Part shown: positions 12,231-22,058 of the stretch, one piece after another
Layout of the letters: every line of letters begins with the position of its first letter
How positions within the stretch are numbered: the stretch's first letter is position 1
Assembly (NCBI GenBank): GCA_021432605.1
Contig: MU271144.1
Span: 1,794,606-1,858,605 of the forward strand
Length of the DNA: 64,000 nucleotides
Direction of reading: 5' to 3'
Origin: Coniochaeta sp. PMI_546
Lineage: Eukaryota; Ascomycota; Sordariomycetes; Coniochaetales; Coniochaetaceae
The notes under the pieces: model-generated
The model's input: the letters and a program-made list of their open reading frames with translations, nothing else
What the model was told of the DNA's origin: nothing
Database searches by the model: none
Program-made: the position numbers and the translations under genes

Positions 12231-15200
12231 CACAAGGTCGCGAGAGCCAAATTGTACTTTTGGCTGGATTGAACCAAAGCTCGGACTCCATGGCTGACGA
12301 TCATCACCGACCCGTCCTCCGCCCAGCGTCGCGATGACTTTATCCACACTTTGCAACCCCGGCCAAAAGAGCCGGTGGCCCTCTAAATTAGCTGTGATCT
12401 GTGCTTCACCTTGCGGCCGTTACGCAAACTAGCGTCCTCAGAAGACACTCGCGGTCGATTGTTTAGCTTCCTTGTCAGCCGCTGTGATCTTCAATCCTCA
12501 ATCCTGTACCATCAAGCTCTCCCGATCGACGCTGCTGCCACCTTCACTCCATCCTGCAGAGAGACATCGGTAAAACTCACTGATAGACCGGTTCTACCGC
12601 TCTGCTCTATTAGATTACCGCAGGGTGGTTGGTCGAGCTGGCCCAGCACAACCACCTGAAGGTTAGAGGCTCGCCTACCTACCTGCATTATCAGCTGTAT
12701 TACTTGGTAACATAGCTTTGATGTGATCTCACGCCGCCACGCGACCTGGGTAAGAAACAAATATCCTCAAATTGAGAGTCTCGGCCAGCCGCCTCTGCCG
12801 TGTGATTGAGCACTCAAAATCGATCAACGTCCCTCTTCGGTTGAAGAACGAACATCACCAAATCCCCGCACGGACATGCAATCATTCTGTCCAAACTATT
12901 GATCATGGTGATGTGGTATCGAATGCCCAGGTGGGCAGTCTTTCGCGATCACTTCACCCAAGTCTAGGGAGGCGTACGTCTAGCAAAAGTTCACGGACGT
13001 GATCCATTGTGATCGCTGACTATCTAATCTTGTGGCTTTCAATGCTTAGGACTAGCTACCCTGGAAGCAACAGCCGGCCAAGCTTGTTAAATGCGCCTCC
13101 CGCACTATATCGGCGCTGCCATCCGACCCGACCCTGGCTTCCGCGCGATCACGACAGGGTTGAGCGAAGACCATGTCTCTGGCATGGCCTGTCGAGCATG
13201 ATTTCAGTGATAGGGTCGAGTCAGGACGGAGGTGCTCAACCTTGAACAGCGCAGGTTGACGACCATCGATTTGGCAACGTTGCATAACCAACTGTGCATA
13301 GCTGTGAAGTTGCAGCGTAGCACGAACCGTCCAGATCCAGATCAGTTTGCCGTCGATCATCATAGTGTGGTTGGCGATGAGCCATTGCACCCTCGACTTA
13401 GGCAAGTCGGACATGGCCATCACTGCGGAGCTGTGCACGCATGTGGCGGCTGCGAACCCTATATCACATTACCCGGAAGAGGTGTAGTCTTCCTCATACA
13501 ACACACAGACGGCAACCAATTCGCCATAGAGATGGCACCAACAAACTAGCACTCGGTCCCGTCAATGTTCGTCATCTATGCGTGAGGAGTTGATAACTGA
13601 GCATGACATATCACGATTGCGGGGGAACAATGGCCCCAACAAGAATGTGCAATGCAAAAGGGAAAAGTACGCATTTAGTCCGCATCCAATCCTGGCGCAA
13701 ATCCAAGCAGAGACCTATCGCAAATCAAGTCGCATAAATGACCTGCATTGGCGAGTTTTCCCTGCGCCGCAACCTCATTCGGCTTCACATTCAGTGCCTC
13801 AGGGGAAGTTTAAGTTCGGGTAGCATTACTCCTGTCTTCACGACATTGAACTTCGACTCTGTTGAGCCACTCATGCTTCAAGAAAAGCTCCCGTACACGG
13901 ACTGGTGAGTCAACCATACACCATAAAGTCTCGCCTACGCATTTACGATCTGTCATGTGAACTCGAATTGTGCTCAACATGCCTTCCGGCCGCAATTGTT
14001 GAGCTAAGATTGGTTCCTCGAGGTCTGATTCGTCAACAGCTCTGAATTGACCAGGGATTGGCGTGATAACTGCACTCCTCGAAGCTACAAGACCGATAGA
14101 TCACAAGCCAAAGAACGGCATTGTCGTGGCTCTCTCAAACTGTCGAAGGCCAGGGATAGATTTGGTCCAGATATCTTGGACGTTGCGGAGGCGTCCCTCT
14201 CAGGCGTTGTGCGACACATTTCCCCGAGGTCTCGGAAACAGGATGTTTCTCGGCGCGCTGAAAACCTCCGATCAAGCTTCGCCCCGGCTCTTGACCGCAA
14301 CATCTGAGACTCGACGCCCATCCCGCACAATAAGTGGATATCCAAGCGGTGAACGAAGCTCCCTGATTGCGGAGTCGGGACCAGATGATGAGATATCATG
14401 GACGACTTGCAAGGTGAAACTTCGTGATACCTCAATAGTCGGTGAGGTTATCGTGGCCTTGTGGCGTCTCTGTTCTTCCGAACGATGAAACACGCATCAT
14501 CGGGCATCATGGCGATTCTCGAATACGCATCTTCAGCTTCATATTGATTAAGTTGCCATTGTTCCATGCAAAGAAGGTAGAAGGGAGGTATTGCATTAGA
14601 CTTGCGTCTCTAGTGCCTCTGTCTAACCACCCCGCCCTCGCACCTTGAGGGGTAGGTAACGACATCGCGCACAATTCACACACACCCTGCCAGCCCGTGA
14701 CTCTGGCCTCAAATCTTGTGCCATCTCCTCCGAAAGTCAACGTCTCCTCTGCGCAGCTGACCCGGTCTCCGCAAGTCTCTTTAAGCCACAGGTCAAATGC
14801 TTGTTTCCAAACTCGAAAATAGTTGGCTGATAGGTGGAATGTGCTCTGTCGGTGAGGACTGCCGGCCATTTATTCCTCAAGCTCCGGTTTCTCGGCCATT
14901 CACGACCGTGGCCCTCAGTCAGGTGCTCTCATGGTGGTCACGTTGCTCGGCACACAACCCTACAAGCCATTGGACAATGCCTGCGGGGCGTGAATTTGCA
15001 AGGTTCAGCAAACCGGACTACTGTGTAGACCCGATAACCAAATGCTGAGTCGGGCAGAAGGACACAAGCTCGAGTCGAAAGACTGGCCATAAACCCATTG
15101 TCTTCGGTCAACGGTGAAGGCCGGACCGTTCCACAAGGTGGATAGAGCCGAAAGTCAATCTGACCGGATGATCACTAGCGAGATCGGCGGTCGCTTGCTC

Positions 15201-16962
15201 AAGGTAAAGACATTCCATCCCATTGGTTCTGTGCCGGAATTTGTGTGAGTGTCTAGCCTTGTCTAGTCATCCGATAATACCCTCCTCTACACTTGGCTCA
15301 AGGATCTGGCCCGACCCCGTTGATTTCTTTACACATACACTACTGTGTTGGAGCAATGCCCTTGATTCCTAGCCTATTTCTAACTTGACCCCTACCTGGC
15401 CAGACGGGTAGCACAGATGAGGGGAAGTTTGTGCCTGAAAAGGTGTTGTCGCCGAACCATCCCTCTGGCGGAGGACGAATCTGCAAAGTCTCAAGAGCAG
15501 ATGTCGTACCATACGTTCAATTATATCCCATCCAGAAAGCATAGATGAGATAAAGATGGCTTGCAGCGTGCAGACAAACATACGCACGAACGCAAATGCA
15601 CAAGCGCCGCTATCGAATGTGCGTGGCGAGTAGGAGGTCTTCCTGCTGCAGCCATGCTGCCATCGCCATGCAAAGGGCATGCACCATGATGAAGGTGGGA
15701 GTGGTATCACCGAGACAGTCCCTGCGGTGTACGCTCGGTTTCTTAGAGCATCACTGCATAGTATGGGGGAAAGCACTGCAGTGTTTCCTCCAAAGGGCCA
15801 TGGTGGGGGCATTGTCGATGTCGATGCTACCACAGATTTGGGGGTGGAGTCACGGTCCAACCCACCTTCCCTGCCGGGGGAATGCAATGTCTTCTCCCGC
15901 CTGTCTGTCCCTCATCCAATAGGAAACGTGGCGCTTAGAGAGGTACTTTTCCAGGAAACGTTCTGGCGAATGGGGTGTAAGTGACTCTCCAAAAATACCG
16001 GGACGAAGAGACGTTAGCTCACCTGAATTTCCAGCCAATGGAAACTCAGATCGTCCCTCCGTGTCGCTCCGCGTACTCTCGTCCAACGACGCCTCATTCG
16101 CCGGCGGCCCTTGCCAACTCCACCTGGGCCACATCTCCTTCACATGCAGGTCTGCCAGCCGTTGCTACCGTCTGCCCAACCAGCCGTCGACATTCGGCAT
16201 TTTACCGCTGTCCTCCTGCTGAGTCGAAGCGGATTCACACGATGAAGCTGCAAGAGCTGCTATAATTATCGTCCAGAAGGGCCCTAAAAGAGCCACAAGC
16301 AATGGCCAGACAGGGCCGGTGGTGGCATCGACCATGTCACTCCCTTGTACTTCCGGCCATGGACAGTATCACACTTGTGCCCGCATTGGTCCGCTCCGTT
16401 ACTTGAGCAGACACCTGTCTATTTGCCTCCGAGGTACCCAGGTCGTGTCTCTCCCCCCCAGCGTGCCTTTCACAAGTTACCACCCGCATATCTATCCCAC
16501 TCTGTGTGCTGTGCGTTGCGATCCCGGGCCTCAAGAGGAACAGGACATACAGCTTGCGGTAGGCCATACATAACAGCCGGTACGCGCCCGTATCGCAACC
16601 CCCGAAAACTCCTTTCTCCTCTGTTTGGCATCTACCTTAGTTTGACGGGCACGTTGTGGAATCAGTCTCCTTTTTCTCTGTGTTTCATACTACTAGTAGC
16701 ATTTATCTGCTCGAGTCGCACGCATCGACTGCGGCTCGCTACCCCTCGTTGACTTTCTATACGAACTGCCGGCAACGGCCCGGAGAAGAGAAAGAGAAAC
16801 AGCAGTCTTGACGACAGCTGAGTAGCAATAAGCGAAAAGAAGAGGAATAAGAAAATGGTGAGACATTGAAGTCCAGAGATGGACAATGCAGGCATTGGAC
16901 TGACCATGAGATCGTAGGAGACATTAATACAATTCAGTCCGCAGGAGCGGCCACATCGCGAG

Positions 16963-19505
16963 ATGCTGGAGAGGCCGGGCATGCGGGATAGTATTTTCAG
17001 TATGGGGTCGACGGCAAAGCCGCGGCCCGTCTCGGTGGCCACCGAGTTCATGGAGGACTGGGAGGTCGACGACGATGCCCTGGACACGGAAATCGAGGAC
17101 ATCGAGGATGAGGGAGAGAACTCGCCGAGAGTGAGCTTGAACTCGGTACGCCTACTCCCTCTTCTATACCCTAGGGGTATAGCACTAACGCTTGGGCCCA
17201 GTCGGGACAACCGAGTTTTACTACTCTCTCCTCATATGATGAGGTTCAGACGCCCAGCTCGTTGAGGAACAGGAATCCGTTTCCTTTCGACATCGAGTCA
17301 AAGCAGGTTGAGGGGCCAAGAGGGCCGCATTTGTTCCGGAGCTCCATGGCCTCGTCGCATTCGATCGAGTTTCAGCATGCGCTGTCGCTGTCGCCCCTTA
17401 CGCCAAAGGGTCCCAGTACAAATGACTTTCAGGTTCCGATCGCACTGGAGCTGACCCAGATCCCCGGTAAGAAGAAGCGCGATAGTGGGCCCTTCTCCTA
17501 CACCACCGAAGAGCTGGACACGAAGACGCTGGCGGAGTGGTCACCGGAGAAGGTCGCGCAATGGATGCACAATGCTGGCGTTGGGCTGAACGACTGCGAC
17601 TTCTTCGTCGAGAATGACATCACGGGCGCCATTCTGATCACGTTGAAGTTTGAGGATCTCAAGGAGCTGGGCATTCCCTCGTTTGGCGTCAGGACCAAGA
17701 TTTGGGACGAGATCCACAACATGCGCAACATTCGCAAGCCGGAACCGGTGATGGAGACGGACATCGAGGACGCGCCGGACAAGGAGGCCCGCCGCGAGCT
17801 GAGGAGACAAGGGTCGTCGGAGCGAGCCATGAGCAAGAAGCGTTTTGCACCAAAGTTCAACGATGTGATCTCGCCTCTCGAGTCCGTCTCGATCGTAGGC
17901 ATTGAGCAGATGATGCCACGGCCGCACAAGTGCTCCAAGGGCGAGAACTGCGCCAAGTGGAAGAGGAACCAGCGGCTGATCGAGGCTTTCAAGAAGGACC
18001 ACCCATTTGTCGACATGGAGAAGGGAGGCATCATCATGCTGGCCGGAGACCCCGGCAACGCTGCTATTGCTGCTGCTAACGCTGAGCAACTGCCGCAGCC
18101 GAGGTTCCCGTCCATCGACGACGCCTTCCGGCCCGTGTCCGACGCAGTGCCATCAGTCGTGGCATCCTCGGACGTTATGGGTCCCGGCAACCTGCCGCCT
18201 CTCCAATATCTAGAGGCGGCCACTCTGAGAGCTCTCCAGCAGAGAGACCCTCAGGACAATGTGCGGCAATTCCTCGACTTCCAGCAGCAGCATCCATCGG
18301 AGTCCAGCGAGGTCCCACCTACGCCTCCGTTTGAGATCTTCCCAGGTCAACAGACACCTCACCAGGGGCTCCGCTCCCTTCCCAAGCTCTCGATCCCGGG
18401 TCAAGTCGCCCCTCCTCGGCGGCAACAGCACCCACTAGCGGCAGCGCCCATGGTTTCCGACGTTGAGATACTGGAAGACTCACCGGAGGAGACGACTCCT
18501 ACCGCTCCGTACCGGTTCGGTACACCTTTCTCGGAGATGGACGTCCCCGTGACTACGGTCAATCTTGGCCCTGTTGCCCGCGATGCCTCGCAGTCGGTCC
18601 CGCCGGACATGAACTACCGCCACAATCCGGCTCCTCCGAAGCGGTCCGCGTCCCGCGCCTCCGCACGCCGGCCATCCTTCCCCGTGATGCCGGCGCTGGA
18701 CGAGAACTCCATCGTCAGCCCCATAAACAACCAATCAGGCCGGTCCTTCGCTCAGCGTGCAGCAGCGGCGCAGCGACCCATCCAGCCACCACCTCGCGTC
18801 CAGTACCCCTGGACCCAACCCAACAAGCCCTACGAGAAGGCCATCGCCCCCATTCCGGGCAGCGCCTGTGCCTCGGCCGCAAGCAGCGCGAGCAACATCA
18901 GCGCCGGCGCCGCCATCGTCCGCCACCACTCTCCCCCGACCAACAAACAGTCCAGTGACATGACCAACGGCGACGCCATCTCCTACCAGGGCCTGATGAA
19001 GAAGCGCAAGACGAAGATGCTCCGGCACGAGTGGCACGAGCACTACTTCACGCTCCGCGGCACGCGGCTCGCGATGCACAAGGACCCGGCCCAGATCAAC
19101 CGCACCCTGGAGTACATCGACGTGGACGACTACGCCATCGCCTGCAGCAGCCTGGCCAGCTCCAAGCTCAACGCCGACTTCAAGGCCATGAGCATCCGCA
19201 ACAACAACAAGACCAAGGACGACATCGCCGCCTTCAGCTTCCAGCTCATCCCGCAGGACCAGAAGGGCGGCGTCAAGCTGCGCAAGCGCGAGAGCGCCGC
19301 CCCGGCCTCCGCCCACCCGGGCAACGGCAGCACCTCGAGCCTCGGGTCCATCCCAGAGGGCGTGAACGGCACCGGCAAGACGCACCACTTCGCCGTCAAG
19401 AGCCGCGACGACCGCATCGACTGGATGCGCGAGCTGATGCTCGCCAAGGCGCTCAAGCAGAAGGGCGAGGGGGTCGAGATCAGTGTCAACGGGAACATGA
19501 TCTGA
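16963..19505 (+). CDS. SAM and PH domain polarity protein (BOI1/BOI2 type)
   Basis: Exons 16963-17145 and 17202-19505 give 828 aa. A SAM domain lies at about residues 171-236 (from LAEWSPEKVAQWM to KIWDEIHNMR). The middle is Pro/Ser/Gln-rich and disordered, and a C-terminal PH domain runs from about 654 to 815 (starting SYQGLMKKRK, containing HEWHEHYFTLRG and ending DDRIDWMRELMLAKAL). SAM followed by a C-terminal PH is the Boi1/Boi2 arrangement; those yeast proteins bind Bem1, Cdc42 and acidic lipids in bud growth and exocytosis. An N-terminal SH3 is not visible here. An upstream ATG at 16856 directly followed by GTGAGA could splice to the acceptor ending at 16944. It would add M-E-R-P-H-R-E in frame before the chosen Met, so the true start may be that micro-exon. 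Confidence 0.87.
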
Positions 19506-20265
19506 TCCTGACCTCAAACACACCGTACTGAATCTACCTGTTATCTAACACCACTCTTCGCCTCACTCATCATATGTTTTCCTTTTTGTCTACCGTCTAC
19601 CTTTCCCTTTTTAGAGATACCTCCTGTCCGGTTATGATTCCCGGCCGGCGCGCGCAGGCGGCCGTAAGCTATAACTATCCTTTTACTTTTTGGGGCTGGC
19701 TCGGTGTTTTCGGCGTTTTGCATGTAACCTGGCTCGACGAGAGCTTATCTGCCGTATGGCGATGGGCAGGCAGTTTTAATGATTATAGTCGCTGGCTGGG
19801 GCAGGAAGACAAACGGCCACAGCTTTACACTCTCTCTCACGCAAGTGGCACGGCACTTCTCTTGCCTGATTGGTATTAGGTAGTTTGACAATACAAAGTC
19901 TACAGCATCAACTTCTGAGCAATGCCCCTTTATGTGACGACACTGTGTGATAGAGGTGTTGCCAAACTATGTTTCTGCGACGGATTCGACGTTCACATCA
20001 TGTGAGATAGGGTCAGGGGTGCCACTACAGTTCTCCCGTAGAGCCGAATCACATCCTTGCCAGTTCTATAGTATATTCAAATCTTGCATACAATACTGAG
20101 ACACAGCGACATATCACGAGTATGCCTGCTCCATACATGTACAGAGTTTTGAGCGCCCATCTCCGGGTCTTGCCCCTTTTTCTCTATCATACAGATGACA
20201 CGCCTTTGCCTCCCTCGCGCCGTCAGGGCCGCACCGGTCAACGCACAAAGCCCAGCTTTTTCACT
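19506..20265. other. Convergent intergenic region
   Basis: This is the tail-to-tail spacer between the SAM/PH gene (+) and the mitoribosomal gene (-). It is T-rich just after 19560, as expected for 3' untranslated sequence. No gene was seen. Confidence 0.5.
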
Positions 20266-21230
20266 TCACTGCTGCAGCGCAGGCCTCTTGATATTGGCAT
20301 CACTCGCCACCCCCTCCCAATCAATGACATTCCACCAGTTCTCCACAAAGTTCAGCTTGCCGCCCACCCCTCCCACCCCCATCCCGTAGTCCATCAGCCA
20401 CACGTGCTCCCACGTGTTGAGACACAGCAGCGGCTGGACCGTGATGCCGCCCGGCCCGACATTCTCCTTCCTCACCTCCCTATCGACCTGGCCGCGCCTG
20501 AACTCGGGCCACTGGCTGCCGCTCAGGGGGCCGGCCTTCTCGTGGTCGGCCGGGAGGGTGTTGCGGTCGACCGCCTGGCGCCTCCAGTGGGCTCCCGCGT
20601 AGGGGGAGCCGGCGAGGTAGGTGGTGAGGAGGCGGAAGGGGTTGGCCTGGCCGGGGGCGTGCTTGGGGTCGAGCTTGACGAGCCAGACGAAGCCGGGGCC
20701 GAACATGCCCTCGGCGGTGTTGAGGAACTCGCGGCGCAGGGAGTCGATGGAGGAGAAGGACTCCTCGAGGGCGGCCTTGAGGTCGGCGGGCATCGGGGCC
20801 GGGTTCGGGTGGAGGCGCCGGAAGAACCAGTGGTTGTTGTGCGCGGCCGAGGCGACGTTGAAGGTGCGGGCTTCGGACGGGTCGCGGGCGGTCTTGAGGA
20901 TTACGTTTAGGATGTCTGTTTGTTGCTTTTCGTCGTCTGTTTATAGGCACACGTGCACTTGTTAGTCGGGGGAGGGAGAGAGGGGGAGAGAGAGAGAGAC
21001 AAGGGGAACAACGGACTGGCTGTGAGGTTGTTGAGCTTCTCCATCATAAGTGCCATGTACTGGTTCCATGCCATGTCGAAGCCGCCGGCGGATAGCAGAC
21101 CCGGGACGCCATTGCTGAAGTCGTGCGAGAGGGGGGGGATGTGGTGGATTGAGCGCCTGAGTGAGGGTGCCGAGGCTGCTGGCCGCACGATCTGGCTGAG
21201 CCGTGGTATCCTTAGTCTTGGTCGTAGCAT
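20266..21230 (-). CDS. RSM26: Mitochondrial small-subunit ribosomal protein with Fe/Mn-SOD fold (mS42/Rsm26-like)
   Basis: Exons 21230-21017 and 20936-20266 are joined over an 80-base intron whose branch point reads CTAAC on the coding strand, giving 294 aa. The N-terminus is Arg/Ser-rich and lacks acids, fitting mitochondrial import. The rest has the superoxide dismutase fold: a helical hairpin ending in QYMALMMEKLNNLTA, the segment AAHNNHWFF and the C-terminal NTWEHVWLMDYG followed by FVENWWNVIDWE. Two of the four SOD metal ligands appear changed (see findings), so it is unlikely to be an enzyme. Yeast has two such proteins, Rsm26 (mS42) and Mrp1 (mS43), and I favour Rsm26 without excluding Mrp1. 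It shares an 830-base divergent promoter region with the helicase gene. Confidence 0.82.
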
Positions 21231-21406
21231 TGTGTGTGAGAGAGTGTGTGGGTGGGTGTGATGCGTGGGAGGAGAAATCAGTGGTGTTCTTCTTCCCTGT
21301 CACGGCGTGTCGAGCCCAAAGCTTCAACTTTTTTCTGGATTCAGATACGCCAGGGACCAGATAATTAATGCCTGATTCTGCAGGCTATGAGTTTTCGTAC
21401 ACTATC

Positions 21407-21417
21407 AACCCTAACCC
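21407..21417 (-). promoter_or_regulatory. Telomere-like box upstream of the mS42-like gene
   Basis: AACCCTAACCC lies 177 bases upstream of the start codon and reads GGGTTAGGGTT in the direction of that gene. TTAGGG-type boxes are bound by Tbf1/Teb-like Myb proteins in fungi and are linked to ribosomal-protein gene control. The same 11-mer occurs once more in the window, upstream of ATP11. Confidence 0.4.
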
Positions 21418-21445
21418 CGTGTGTACAATCAGATGATGATAAGGT

Positions 21446-21470
21446 AAGGTACCTTTTGAAAGGTACCTTT
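21446..21470. promoter_or_regulatory. Pair of AAGGTACCTT palindromes
   Basis: AAGGTACCTT (21446-21455) is followed by AAAGGTACCTTT (21459-21470). The two sites are 14 bases apart centre to centre, in a divergent promoter region. A third AAGGTACCTT is at 47142-47151. A dimeric transcription-factor site is a guess. Confidence 0.3.
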
Positions 21471-22058
21471 GGTCTCTCGCAAGGGCTTAAAATGCAGTGA
21501 AAGAGGCCGGAATCAGTTCCGCACCGAGTTGGAATGTATTGCTAATGCTAGGGAACAGCGGCCAGCTAGGTAGACTAGTAGAAGCTGGCTGTGCTGACGC
21601 TGGAGATGTTGATTCTCCCGAAAGCTACCACTGCTGCTGCTATCATGAGATCCAGTCCGTCCTAGTCGACTCAGCAGCAGATATAGCGCTGTGATGACCC
21701 AAGATAGAGTCATGGGTGGCAGAATCTGTGTTGAGAATGACGAGTGAGAATTATCCATGTCGATATAAGCATAGAACTGTCGTGGTAGCAGACTTTGGCA
21801 GTTGTGGCCTTTATGACTGTCGTTGTCCTTTTCAGACAGGAATTTGATTATTTTGTTGTCATGGATCGTCAAACCTCGAGGATTCCAAGAATATAAACCT
21901 ACTCCACCAACATTCACCATCAGTCTCACAATTGTCATTGAACCCGCTACTTGAAAGTGAAAGCTGTTAAATCACATAATCGCTGTGAGTGTGTGAAGCA
22001 GTGGCACGAGACAGCAAGCCATAGCCGGGAGTGCCTCGGGCGAAGGGCAGGCAGCACA

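Larger units (their letters stand above)
9038..16962. other. Gene-poor region, almost 8 kb
   Basis: No reading frame here carries a domain, biased codon use or a convincing intron chain. The open frames are short and overlap on both strands. The first part is upstream sequence of the zinc-cluster gene and has a (CTT)n run at 9533-9549. Short repeated motifs related to TTTGCCCAC and GGGCTAATTATGG occur at 9593-9703 and 11950-12229 and are listed separately. Base composition is ordinary, so this is not a strongly RIP-degraded AT-rich block. It could hold long non-coding RNA or old transposon remnants that I cannot recognise. Confidence 0.5.
21231..22058. other. Shared divergent promoter region
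   Basis: This lies between the start of the mitoribosomal gene (-) and the helicase gene (+). It contains a telomere-like 11-mer at 21407-21417 and two AAGGTACCTT palindromes at 21446-21469, both listed separately. No gene was seen. Confidence 0.55.

Noticed and set aside
9038-16962. tRNA, 5S rRNA, CRISPR or intact transposase in the gaps
   Set aside because: I looked for B-box-like GGTTCGA words, repeat-spacer arrays and transposase frames in the gaps and found none that fit. A tool such as tRNAscan-SE would be decisive.
20122-20910. 262-codon open frame on the plus strand
   Set aside because: It is antisense to the mitoribosomal gene, whose SOD-fold motifs and splice sites are convincing.
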